Of a DNA stretch of 64,000 bases, positions 53,846-64,000 are shown in pieces. Numbering within the stretch: position 1 is the first letter of the stretch; the number at the start of each line of letters is the position of its first letter. The notes under the pieces were generated by a model. That model ran no database searches. It worked only from the letters and a program-made list of their open reading frames with translations, and had not been told where the DNA came from. Source of the DNA: Janthinobacterium silvisoli (GTDB lineage: Bacteria > Pseudomonadota > Gammaproteobacteria > Burkholderiales > Burkholderiaceae_D); assembly GCF_014200725.1 (NCBI RefSeq), contig NZ_JACHCL010000002.1:248001-312000 (forward strand), written 5' to 3'. The position numbers and the translations under genes were made by a program.

Positions 53846-55222
53846 TCACGAACAGCGCACTTCCCCAAAATGCTGGGCCAGGGTCATGCCCAGGCCTTCT
53901 TCCACCGCGCCCTCCACTTGCGCCGCCAGCGCTGCCGCGTCTTCGGCCGCCTTCAGGTCGCGCTCATTGGTGGAACCGGCCGGGTAACCGGAGTTGACGC
54001 GCATGCCGCCAAACACGAACAGGCGGTAGACGTCGGCCAGGGTAATCCGGTTGACGTTGCCCAGCAAGACCCAGTGATCAGCATTGCTGGCCACGCGCTT
54101 GCCCCACTGTACCCGCACGGGGCCTTCCACATTGACCCGGCCCACCCAGCCTTGCACCACCATCTTGTCGAGCAGGTTTTCCATTTCCTCGAAGCCCAAA
54201 CGCGTGCTGCGGCGGATTTCGGACGCGCCCACCAGCGCCGTATCGGCGCAGTGGCAAGCCACGTGCAGCACTTTCAGCACGGCCACGGCATCGACAAATT
54301 CGCTGCCGGGCGCCGCCTCATACCACCAGCGCTCGTATTTCACGACCGGCAAGGCGGCTACCAGCAAGGCGCCCACCAGCGTGATCATCCAGCTCAGGTA
54401 AATCCACACCAGAAACAGGGGTAACGCGGCAAGCGCGCCATAGATGCGCGAATAGCTTGGAAACTCCTGGATGAATTCACCGAAACCGCGCTTGGCCACC
54501 TCGAAGGCCAGTGCGGCCAGCAAACCGCCCCAGGCCGCGTCGCGCCAATCGACGTCGCGGTTAGGGACAGAGATATACAGCAAGGTGAAGGCCAGCATGG
54601 TCAGGCCGATCGATACCAAGGTATAAAACACGGCCCCCAGGAAAGGCACGGCGCCCACCAGGCCGCTGGTGGCGATGAAGACACGCGAGGTGACCGTCAG
54701 CGACACGCCCACCAGCAGCGGGCCCACCGTCACGATGGCCCAGTAGACCAGCAAACGCTTGCTCCAGCGGCGCTCCTGCTTGACCCGCCAGATACGGTTG
54801 AAGACGCGCTCGATCAGGCCCATCATCGTCACCGACGTAAAAATCAGCGCACCCGCACCGATGGCCGACAGCCGCGTGGCCTTCGAGGCAAAGGTGGTCA
54901 GGTAATCGAGAATGGTGTTCGAAATCCCCTTTGGCATCACGCTTTGCACGAAATAATCTTCCAGCGCATGGCGGAAGGTATTAAACAGGGGGAACGTGGT
55001 GAAGATCGCCAGCGCCAGGGTCAGCAGCGGCACCAGCGCAAACACGGTGGCAAAGGTGAGGCTGCCCGCCACTTGCGGCAGGCTTTCCTCGCGCACGCGG
55101 CGGCGCGCAAACTGCACCAGTTCGCGTGTTTCGGACCAGCTCATGCCGCGCACGACGTCGATCCCGACGCTGGCGGTACGGAACAGGTAAACGAAGAAGG
55201 GCTGTATATATTTGGAAAACAT
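53846..55222 (-). CDS. BrkB/YihY-family inner-membrane protein
   Basis: This 458-residue protein has an N-terminal arginine-rich stretch, then about six transmembrane helices of the YihY/BrkB type (YFVQSVMPKGISNTILDYLTTFASKATRLS, ALVPLLTLALAIFTTFPLFNTF and LFLVWIYLSWMITLVGALLVAALP, read in parts). A C-terminal soluble part of about 170 residues includes a likely winged helix (EIRRSTRLGFEEMENLLDKMVVQG). The family is called ribonuclease BN or virulence factor BrkB from old names; real function is unsettled. It is divergent from wrbA. Confidence 0.88.
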   Translation of the reverse strand: MFSKYIQPFFVYLFRTASVGIDVVRGMSWSETRELVQFARRRVREESLPQVAGSLTFATVFALVPLLTLALAIFTTFPLFNTFRHALEDYFVQSVMPKGISNTILDYLTTFASKATRLSAIGAGALIFTSVTMMGLIERVFNRIWRVKQERRWSKRLLVYWAIVTVGPLLVGVSLTVTSRVFIATSGLVGAVPFLGAVFYTLVSIGLTMLAFTLLYISVPNRDVDWRDAAWGGLLAALAFEVAKRGFGEFIQEFPSYSRIYGALAALPLFLVWIYLSWMITLVGALLVAALPVVKYERWWYEAAPGSEFVDAVAVLKVLHVACHCADTALVGASEIRRSTRLGFEEMENLLDKMVVQGWVGRVNVEGPVRVQWGKRVASNADHWVLLGNVNRITLADVYRLFVFGGMRVNSGYPAGSTNERDLKAAEDAAALAAQVEGAVEEGLGMTLAQHFGEVRCS

Positions 55223-55247
55223 GTATCAAATCAGAATAGCGCCATGA

Positions 55248-55897
<650 letters not shown>

Positions 55898-55898
<1 letters not shown>

Positions 55899-56299
55899 TG
55901 CACGGCGCCCTGCACAAGTATTTTCACTGGGGCGCCATCGCCAGCCTGGCCGCGCTGATCGTCTGGTGCCTGTTGTGGGAAATGCTGGTGGCGCCCTTGC
56001 ATCCGGGCGGCTCCTGGGTCGCGCTGAAAGCCGTGCCACTATTGATCCCCCTGTATGGCGTGATCAAGCGCGACGTCTATACCCTGCAATGGTCGTCGAT
56101 GGTGATCCTGCTGTATTTCACGGAAGGCGTAGTGCGCGGCTATAGTGACACGCAAGCCCATTCGGCGCTCATGGCCTGGGGCGAAGCGGCCATCGTCTGC
56201 GTGTATTTTTTCTGCGCCGTTCTGTATCTGCGTCCGTATAAACAGGCCGCCAAGCGCATGGCCAAGGAACTGCTAGCGAAAGTGAATCCCACGAAATGA
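55898..56299 (+). CDS. DUF2069 membrane protein
   Basis: This 133-residue protein has about four hydrophobic segments (AIASLAALIVWCLLWEMLVAP, VPLLIPLYGVIKRD, WSSMVILLYFTEGVVRGY and AAIVCVYFFCAVLYLRPYK). DUF2069 proteins are usually encoded next to wrbA in betaproteobacteria, as here. The function is unknown. It overlaps wrbA by one base and the FAD oxidase gene by four. Confidence 0.9.
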
Positions 56300-57711
56300 G
56301 CGATCAAACCCCTTTTTTGGACACCTGCCGCGAGCTGCTGGGCGACAGCTATGTGCTGACGGACGCCGCCGGCATGGCGCCGTTCCTGACCGACTGGCGC
56401 GACCGTTTTACGGGCAAGGCGCTGGCCGTGCTGCGCCCCGCTTCCACCGAACAGGTGGCCGCCGTGCTGCGGACCTGCACGCAGTGGTCCATCCCCGTGG
56501 TGCCGCAAGGCGGCAATACGGGCCTGGTGCTGGGCAGTATTCCGGACGCCGCCGGCACGGCCGTGGTGCTGTCACTGGCGCGCCTGAATCGCATCCGCGC
56601 ACTCGACCCCGTCAACCGCACCATCACCGTCGACGCGGGCTGCATCCTGCAAACCATCCAGGAAGCGGCCAGCGCCGCCAACTGCCTGTTCCCGCTGTCG
56701 CTGGCGGCCGAAGGCAGTTGCACCATCGGTGGCAACCTGGCCACCAATGCGGGCGGCACGGCCGTGCTGCGTTACGGGAATACGCGCGAACTGTGCCTGG
56801 GCCTGGAAGTGGTCACGCCGCAGGGCGAAATCTGGAGCGGCTTGCGCGGACTGCGCAAGGATAATACGGGCTACGATTTGCGCGACCTGTATATCGGCGC
56901 CGAGGGCACTTTGGGCGTGATCACGGGCGCCGTGATGAAGCTGTATCCGCAGCCGAAAGCCTGCATCACGGCGCTGGCCGCAATGCAGACGCCTGCGCAT
57001 GCGCTGCGCCTGTTAAGCCTGATGCAAGACCATTGCGGCGCCAGCCTGACCGGCTTTGAGCTGATGTCGCGCTACTGCCTGCAACTGGTGGCCGAGCAGT
57101 TCCCCCAGTTACCGCGCCCGTTTTCTACTCCTTACGGCCAGTATGTCTTGCTCGAATTGTCGAGCAGCCAGTCCGAGGCGCACGCCGTGGAACTGCTGGA
57201 AGCGAGCATAGGCGCAGCCTTGGAAGAGGAATTGATCGAAGACGCCGTCGTCGCCAGTTCAGTGGCCCAATCGGAAGGCTTGTGGCAGTTGCGCGAACAT
57301 ATACCGCTGGCGCAGGCGCAGGCGGGCAAGAACATCAAGCACGATATCTCGCTGCCGATTTCCTGCATCGCCGACTTCATCGCCGTCACCGACGTGGCGC
57401 TGGAAACAGCGTTCCACGGCTGCCAGCTGGTGTGCTTCGGCCACCTGGGCGATGGCAACCTGCATTACAACGTGGCGCCGCCAGCGGGCATGACAGACAC
57501 GGATTTCCTGGCCAACCAGGACGCCATCAACCGCATCGTGCATGACCAGGTCGATGGCTTTGGCGGTTCGATTTCGGCCGAACACGGCATCGGCGCGCTG
57601 AAAAAGGATGACTTGGCGCGCTATAAATCGCCGCTGGAATTGCAGCTGATGCGCGCCATCAAGCAGGCGCTGGACCCGCAAGGCATCATGAATCCGGGGA
57701 AGATATTATGA
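56296..57711 (+). CDS. FAD-linked 2-hydroxyacid dehydrogenase
   Basis: This 471-residue flavoprotein oxidises a 2-hydroxyacid such as D-lactate or D-2-hydroxyglutarate. It has the FAD_binding_4 domain (VPQGGNTGLVLGSIPDAAGT, and IGGNLATNAGGTAVLRYGNTRELCLGLEVV read in parts) and a C-terminal FAD-oxidase domain with HLGDGNLHYNVAPP and SAEHGIGALKKD. The exact substrate (GlcD, Dld or D2HGDH) is not settled. It overlaps neighbours on both sides by 4 bases. Confidence 0.9.
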   Translation: MSDQTPFLDTCRELLGDSYVLTDAAGMAPFLTDWRDRFTGKALAVLRPASTEQVAAVLRTCTQWSIPVVPQGGNTGLVLGSIPDAAGTAVVLSLARLNRIRALDPVNRTITVDAGCILQTIQEAASAANCLFPLSLAAEGSCTIGGNLATNAGGTAVLRYGNTRELCLGLEVVTPQGEIWSGLRGLRKDNTGYDLRDLYIGAEGTLGVITGAVMKLYPQPKACITALAAMQTPAHALRLLSLMQDHCGASLTGFELMSRYCLQLVAEQFPQLPRPFSTPYGQYVLLELSSSQSEAHAVELLEASIGAALEEELIEDAVVASSVAQSEGLWQLREHIPLAQAQAGKNIKHDISLPISCIADFIAVTDVALETAFHGCQLVCFGHLGDGNLHYNVAPPAGMTDTDFLANQDAINRIVHDQVDGFGGSISAEHGIGALKKDDLARYKSPLELQLMRAIKQALDPQGIMNPGKIL

Positions 57712-58136
57712 AACCATCCATCTTGCTGAGCGTCGTCGCTTTGCTGGCCGCAGGTTCTGCCAGCGCGCAAACCGTTTACAAATGCGTGAAGGATGGCCAG
57801 ACCAGCTATAGCGAAACACCGTGCGCAGCCGGCCAGCTGCAAATCCTCGCCGTGCCCGAGCCACCGCCCGCCGTCGACAAGGGCGCCGCCACACGCCAGG
57901 ACCGTGTCGCCAGCCAGCTGGAATTCGTGCGCAAGCAGCAGGAACAGCGCGAAGACGCGGCGCGCGCGCGGGGCAGCAATCAGCTGGAAGCGCGCGAAAA
58001 ACACTGCGCCCAGCTGCGCCTGGACCAGAAATGGGCAGCCGAAGACGCGGCCGCCGCCAATGATAAAACCCGCGATGCGGCGCAAGTGCGGGCGCACCGT
58101 GCCGCTGAAAAACTGGCTGCGGCATGCCCGAATTGA
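57708..58136 (+). CDS. DUF4124 domain exported protein
   Basis: This 142-residue exported protein has a signal peptide (SILLSVVALLAAGSASAQ), followed by the DUF4124 motif TVYKCVKDGQTSYSETPCAAGQ with two cysteines, and a charged, helical C-terminal region (QLEFVRKQQEQREDAARARG). Such proteins are common in beta- and gammaproteobacteria; the function is unknown. It overlaps the upstream gene by 4 bases and the permease gene by 13. Confidence 0.85.
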   Translation: MKPSILLSVVALLAAGSASAQTVYKCVKDGQTSYSETPCAAGQLQILAVPEPPPAVDKGAATRQDRVASQLEFVRKQQEQREDAARARGSNQLEAREKHCAQLRLDQKWAAEDAAAANDKTRDAAQVRAHRAAEKLAAACPN

Positions 58137-60718
58137 AGCAGTCCCAGATCAACATCCCTGCATCGCAGCGGCTGCTGGCGCGCTGGCTGCTGCTCGGCGA
58201 ATGGCGCTCCCACCCCGTGCGCGCGCTGGTCGCCATTTTGGCGATCGCCATCGGCGTGGCGCTGGGTTTTGCCATCCATCTGATCAACGCGGCCGCCTTC
58301 AATGAATTTTCCACGGCCGTCAAAAGCCTGTCCGGCCAGGCGGACGTACAGGTAGCCGGCCGTGAAGCGCTGTTTGACGAAGCCATCTACCCGTGGCTGG
58401 CACAGCGCGACGGCGTGGCCGTGGCTTCGCCCATACTGGAATTGCAGGCAGGCGTGGTGGGCGCAAGCAATCCCGGCGCCCTGCATATCCTGGCGCTCGA
58501 CGTGTTCCGCGCCGGTTTCATTTCGCCCGACCTGATCGGTGCGCCGGCCGATGGCCAGGTGTTCGACACCCTGGCCGACGACGCCATCTTCCCGTCACCA
58601 GCCGCCCTGCAATGGCTGGACGTAGCCCAGGGCGGCACCCTGGCCCTGCAATCGGGCACCGGCAAAGTCACGCTGCGCGTGGCCGGCTCGCTGCAGCGCG
58701 CGCGGGCTGGCCAGCGCATCGCCGTGATGGACCTCGGCGCGGCCCAATGGCGTTTTAACAAACTGGGCAAGCTGTCGCGCGTGGATTTAAAGTTGCGTAA
58801 TGGCGTCAACCGCGACGCCTTTGAAGCAGCGCTGGCGCGCGATTTGGAACACGATTATCCGGGGCGCTTCCGCGTGGGCCAGCCCAATGATGAAAACCAG
58901 AATAGCCGCAACAATAACCTGAGCCGTGCCTACCGGGTCAACCTGACGGTGCTGGCCCTGGTCGCCCTGTTTACGGGCGCTTTTCTGGTCTTTTCCACGC
59001 AGGCGCTGTCCGTGATCCGCCGCCGCAGCCAGTTCGCACTGCTGCGCGTGCTGGGCATGGAACGGGGCCAGCTGCTGCGCCAGGTACTGCTCGAAGGGAC
59101 CAGCCTGGGCGTGGTGGGCGCAGCAGCCGGTATCGCCGGTGGTTATGCGCTGGCGGCCCTGGCCCTGCGTTTTTTTGGCGGCGACCTGGGCGCCGGCTAC
59201 TTCGCCGGCGTACAGCCGCAAGTGCAATTTACGCCCGTCGCCGCCGGCGTGTATTTCGCGCTGGGCCTGGGGGTGGCCTTGCTGGGCTGCGCCGCGCCCG
59301 CATTGGAAGCAGCGCGCGCCGCTCCCGCCATCGCCCTGAAGTCGGGCAGCGAAGAAGCGGTGACGACGCGTTTGGCCAAGACCTGGCCAGCGCTGGCTTG
59401 TTTGCTACTTGCCGGTGTGCTCACGCGGCTGCCGCCTGTGCTGGAACTGCCGCTGTTCGGCTACCTGTCAATCGCCCTGCTCTTGATCGGCGCCATCGCC
59501 TTGATGCCGCAACTGGCGGCCATCGTCTTTCGCACCGTGCACCGGGTCTGGCTGCGCACGGCCATCAGCGCACGCTCGCCCGTACTGAGCCTGACTTTTG
59601 CACGCCTGGCCAACGCCTCGGGCCAGGCTGGCATCGCGCTCGGCGGCGTATTGTCCAGCTTTAGCCTGATGGTGGCGATGGCCATCATGGTGTCAAGTTT
59701 CCGCATTTCGGTCGATGACTGGCTGCTGCAAATCCTTCCGGCCGACCTGTATGCGCGCACCTCGGCCAGCGGCAGCACTGCGGGCCTGAACCCGCGCGAG
59801 CAGGCATCCATCACTTCCCTGCCTGGCGTGGCCAAGGCGGAATTCCTGCGTACCCGCTCGCTCTCCCTCGCCGCTGACCGGCCCAACGTGGTACTGCTGG
59901 CGCGCCCGATCAACCTGCAGGAACCGGGCAAGAGCATGGTGCTGGTCGGCGACTCGCTGGCGGTGCCAATGGGCAGCCGGCCCGTATGGCTGTCCGAAGC
60001 GGCGGCCGACCTGTATCGCCGCAAGCCCGGCGAAACCATCTCGCTGCCGCTGGCAGGCGGCTTGCACGACTTCTTCATTGCCGGCATCTGGCGCGACTAT
60101 GCCCGTTCCAGCGGCTCTATCCAGATGCCTTTGCCCGATTACCGCGCACTGACGGGCGACCTCGATGTCAGCGACGCCGCCCTGTGGCTGGACAAGGGCG
60201 TGTCGACCGCCGACTTGCAGGAACGCCTCAAGCATCTGCCTTTCGGCGCCACCTTGGAAGTGTCGGCGCCGTCGGAAATCCGCGCCCTCAGCTTGCAGAT
60301 TTTTGACCGCAGCTTCGCCGTTACCTATCTGCTCGAAGCCATCGCCATCGTGATCGGCCTGTTCGGCGTAGCTGCTACCTTTTCGGCGCAGACCCTGGCG
60401 CGGGCGCGCGAATTCGGCATGCTGCGCCACGTGGGCGTGACGCGCAGCCAGATACTGGGCATTTTAGCGCTGGAAGGCGGCGCCTTGACTGGCCTGGGCA
60501 TCGCCACCGGCTTCGTGCTGGGGCTGTTGATCAGCTTTGTGCTGGTCTTCATCGTCAACCCGCAATCGTTCCACTGGACCATGCAGCTGCATTTGCCATG
60601 GCCCTTGATCGCCACCGTGGCCGGCACCTTGCTGCTCGCTGCCGCCGCCACGGCCCTCGTTTCAGGCCGCCAGGCCTTATCGGGCGGTCCTATCCGCGCC
60701 GTCAGGGAGGATTGGTAA
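58124..60718 (+). CDS. FtsX-like ABC transporter permease (LolC/MacB type)
   Basis: This 864-residue permease has two FtsX domains. The N-terminal helix is ALVAILAIAIGVALGFAIHL; three-helix bundles occur at about 265-400 (LTVLALVALFTGAFLVFSTQ) and at the C-terminus (LEAIAIVIGLFGVAATFSAQ), separated by large periplasmic domains. It probably moves lipids or lipoproteins out of the inner membrane, with an ATPase. No ATPase gene is in this operon. The DUF4124 gene overlaps its start by 13 bases, and the downstream AttH-like gene overlaps its stop by 1, so its place in the operon is firm. Confidence 0.9.
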   Translation: MPELKQSQINIPASQRLLARWLLLGEWRSHPVRALVAILAIAIGVALGFAIHLINAAAFNEFSTAVKSLSGQADVQVAGREALFDEAIYPWLAQRDGVAVASPILELQAGVVGASNPGALHILALDVFRAGFISPDLIGAPADGQVFDTLADDAIFPSPAALQWLDVAQGGTLALQSGTGKVTLRVAGSLQRARAGQRIAVMDLGAAQWRFNKLGKLSRVDLKLRNGVNRDAFEAALARDLEHDYPGRFRVGQPNDENQNSRNNNLSRAYRVNLTVLALVALFTGAFLVFSTQALSVIRRRSQFALLRVLGMERGQLLRQVLLEGTSLGVVGAAAGIAGGYALAALALRFFGGDLGAGYFAGVQPQVQFTPVAAGVYFALGLGVALLGCAAPALEAARAAPAIALKSGSEEAVTTRLAKTWPALACLLLAGVLTRLPPVLELPLFGYLSIALLLIGAIALMPQLAAIVFRTVHRVWLRTAISARSPVLSLTFARLANASGQAGIALGGVLSSFSLMVAMAIMVSSFRISVDDWLLQILPADLYARTSASGSTAGLNPREQASITSLPGVAKAEFLRTRSLSLAADRPNVVLLARPINLQEPGKSMVLVGDSLAVPMGSRPVWLSEAAADLYRRKPGETISLPLAGGLHDFFIAGIWRDYARSSGSIQMPLPDYRALTGDLDVSDAALWLDKGVSTADLQERLKHLPFGATLEVSAPSEIRALSLQIFDRSFAVTYLLEAIAIVIGLFGVAATFSAQTLARAREFGMLRHVGVTRSQILGILALEGGALTGLGIATGFVLGLLISFVLVFIVNPQSFHWTMQLHLPWPLIATVAGTLLLAAAATALVSGRQALSGGPIRAVREDW

Positions 60719-61794
60719 TGCGCCGCATGACCCTGCTTTTATTATGCTGCTGCGCTTCTGCATTCGCGGCGCCGCCCGCCTTTGCGCCCGTCACAGCGCT
60801 GCCGGCAGGCCAAACTTTAAAGATGCCACACGATTTCGGCGCCCACCCGGCCTACAAGACCGAATGGTGGTATGCCACAGGCTGGGTCACGACAGCGGCT
60901 GGCAAACAGCTCGGTTATCAAGTTACCTTCTTTCGCAGCGCCACCGCGACCGATACCGACAACCCCAGCGCGTTTGCGCCCAAACAGCTGATCATCGGCC
61001 ACGCGGCGCTATCCGATACATCGGTTGGCAAGCTGCTGCACGATGAAAGAAGCGCGCGCGAAGGTTTTGGCCTGGCTTACGCCAAGGTCGGCAATACCGA
61101 TGTGAAGCTGGACGACTGGCGCATGCTGCGCCAGGCCGACGGTACATATCAGGTCACCGTGGCGGCGCGCGATTTTCAGCTGCAGCTGCAGCTGGCGCCG
61201 ACCCAGCCCGTGCTGCTGCAAGGTGAAGGCGGTTATTCGCGCAAGGGCGCCTTGCCTGCGCAGGCCAGCTATTACTACAGCGAACCGCAATTGCGCACCA
61301 CAGGCGCCATCACGCGCGTGGGCGGCAAGCCGGAAGCGGTGACGGGGAAAACCTGGCTCGATCATGAATGGTCCAGCCAGGTGCTCGACGCGAACGCCAG
61401 CGGCTGGAACTGGATAGGCGCTAACCTCGACGACGGCGGCGCCCTGATGGCCTTCCAGATACGCAGCAAGGCAGGTGCTAAACTATGGGCGCACGCGGCA
61501 TGGCGCGATCCATCGGGCAAGGTCACGCAGTTTGGCCCCGACGATGTCGTTTTCACACCGACGCAGCTGTGGCGTTCGCCGCGCACGCAAGCCGAATACC
61601 CGGTCGCCACAGAGATACGCACGGGAGCTACGCGCTGGCAGATCACGCCACTGCAGGCCGACCAGGAACTCGATTCGCGCCGTTCGACGGGCGCCGTCTA
61701 CTGGGAAGGCGCCGTGACGGTGCAGCGCGACGGCCAGCCGGCGGGCCGCGCCTACCTGGAAATGACGGGCTATGTGCAGCCGATGAAGTTATAA
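60718..61794 (+). CDS. AttH / carotenoid 1,2-hydratase-like lipocalin
   Basis: This 358-residue exported protein has a signal peptide (TLLLLCCCASAFA). The two lipocalin-like halves carry the AttH markers HPAYKTEWWYATGWV, GYQVTFFRSA, GKTWLDHEWSSQVLD and GWNWIGANLDDGGALMAFQIR. AttH-like proteins regularly pair with an FtsX-type permease and are thought to carry a lipid. The cysteine triplet CCC near the signal end could be a lipoprotein attachment, but the lipobox is not clear. Its start overlaps the permease stop by 1 base. Confidence 0.9.
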   Translation: MRRMTLLLLCCCASAFAAPPAFAPVTALPAGQTLKMPHDFGAHPAYKTEWWYATGWVTTAAGKQLGYQVTFFRSATATDTDNPSAFAPKQLIIGHAALSDTSVGKLLHDERSAREGFGLAYAKVGNTDVKLDDWRMLRQADGTYQVTVAARDFQLQLQLAPTQPVLLQGEGGYSRKGALPAQASYYYSEPQLRTTGAITRVGGKPEAVTGKTWLDHEWSSQVLDANASGWNWIGANLDDGGALMAFQIRSKAGAKLWAHAAWRDPSGKVTQFGPDDVVFTPTQLWRSPRTQAEYPVATEIRTGATRWQITPLQADQELDSRRSTGAVYWEGAVTVQRDGQPAGRAYLEMTGYVQPMKL

Positions 61795-61842
61795 GCAATA
61801 CTGAACAAGAACGACGCAACAAGACCATCAAAGCGGAAACCA

Positions 61843-63702
<1,860 letters not shown>

Positions 63703-63706
63703 GGTT

Positions 63707-64000
63707 TTACTTCACGAAATCGACACGGCCGTACTGGCCGTGCGTCGTGCCTTGCGGGCCAGCCGTGTAAAACAAGGTGTTGGTCGGCTGGCTCAACACA
63801 CCGTTACCGAACTGCAGCGCCCACAAGCCATCGATCACCAGCGGCGCGCCGGTGCTGTCGCTGACGGTGCCCAGCAGCTTGCCGGTAGTGACGTCAAAGG
63901 CGTTGATCTTGCCATCGCCGAAATTGCCCACCAAGAGATTATTGCTGAAGGTGCCGAAGTTGGCCGGCGCCACCGCCAGGCCCCATGGTGCGTTCAGCAC
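63707..64000 (-). CDS. TIGR03118-like secreted beta-propeller protein, C-terminal end
   Basis: These 97 residues are the C-terminal part of a gene that begins beyond the window. MLNAPWGLAVAPANFGTFSN, LLVGNFGDGKINAFDVTTG and DGLWALQFGNGVLSQPTNTLFYTAG are typical of the TIGR03118 family, an exported protein of unknown function, ending HGQYGRVDFVK. The first Met seen (near 63998) is internal to the family, not the true start. It converges on the ABC exporter. Confidence 0.88.
   Translation of the reverse strand: MLNAPWGLAVAPANFGTFSNNLLVGNFGDGKINAFDVTTGKLLGTVSDSTGAPLVIDGLWALQFGNGVLSQPTNTLFYTAGPQGTTHGQYGRVDFVK

Overview
The window reads as a chromosomal segment of a GC-rich betaproteobacterium, most likely a member of the Oxalobacteraceae (Janthinobacterium/Massilia/Duganella type). 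This rests on gene content and sequence flavour: monomeric NADP isocitrate dehydrogenase, malate synthase A, type IB GTP cyclohydrolase FolE2, an HpaR-like MarR regulator, and HDOD and GGDEF/EAL signalling genes. It was judged by eye, with no database search. Most of the window is ordinary core and near-core genome. No rRNA, CRISPR array, prophage or intact insertion sequence was seen.

Region 1 (1-6.2 kb) holds the 5' part of ppc, then nsrR, an acetate permease operon (DUF485 + actP) and hmp. Both nsrR and hmp carry clear NsrR-type palindromes, so this is a nitric-oxide response locus wrapped around an acetate transporter. A perfect FNR-type box lies between ppc and nsrR. Region 2 (6.3-15.2 kb) is a run of metabolic and regulatory genes: a periplasmic solute-binding protein, a membrane metallophosphoesterase, a divergent LysR/SDR pair, HpaR-like and DUF4303 genes, a DUF885 protein, an ABM monooxygenase and two exported unknowns.

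Region 3 (15.2-21.4 kb, all minus strand) contains a HigBA toxin-antitoxin module with an apparently leaderless promoter, an exported unknown, a class A penicillin-binding protein, a class D beta-lactamase, a 56-aa charged protein and folE2. Region 4 (21.5-24.9 kb) is icd, behind a strong palindrome, followed by a lone spore-coat-U pilin-like gene.

Region 5 (24.96-30.0 kb) is the odd part, a patchwork with different codon flavour. It has a decayed 3' copy of a DUF1311 (LprI-like) gene, a GlxA-type AraC regulator divergent from a DJ-1/PfpI isonitrile-hydratase-like gene, a small secreted protein, and a second DUF1311 gene fused head-on to the C-terminal FtsK gamma-domain remnant of another gene. 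An orphan membrane protein, a small ORF with an internal stop and a palindromic repeat follow. It looks like a rearrangement or insertion scar.

Region 6 (30.0-39.4 kb) returns to core genome: tRNA-Val(CAC), dnaQ, rnhA, a methyltransferase, gloB, aceB with a divergent LysR gene, a cold-shock gene, upp, an Hpt protein and an AidB-like acyl-CoA dehydrogenase. Region 7 (39.7-46.8 kb) is a signalling block: a PAS-GGDEF-EAL protein translationally coupled to an HDOD protein, aroC, and a REC-DUF3369-GGDEF-EAL response regulator behind a perfect 13-bp inverted repeat.

Region 8 (47.2-55.2 kb) holds queH, CBS and 2OG-oxygenase genes, a metY/hydrolase/WG-repeat/unknown operon, and a BrkB-family membrane protein. 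Region 9 (55.3-63.7 kb) is a compact, mostly overlapping seven-gene operon: wrbA, DUF2069, FAD oxidase, DUF4124, FtsX-like permease, AttH-like lipocalin and an MsbA-like ABC exporter. It converges on a TIGR03118-like gene cut by the window edge.
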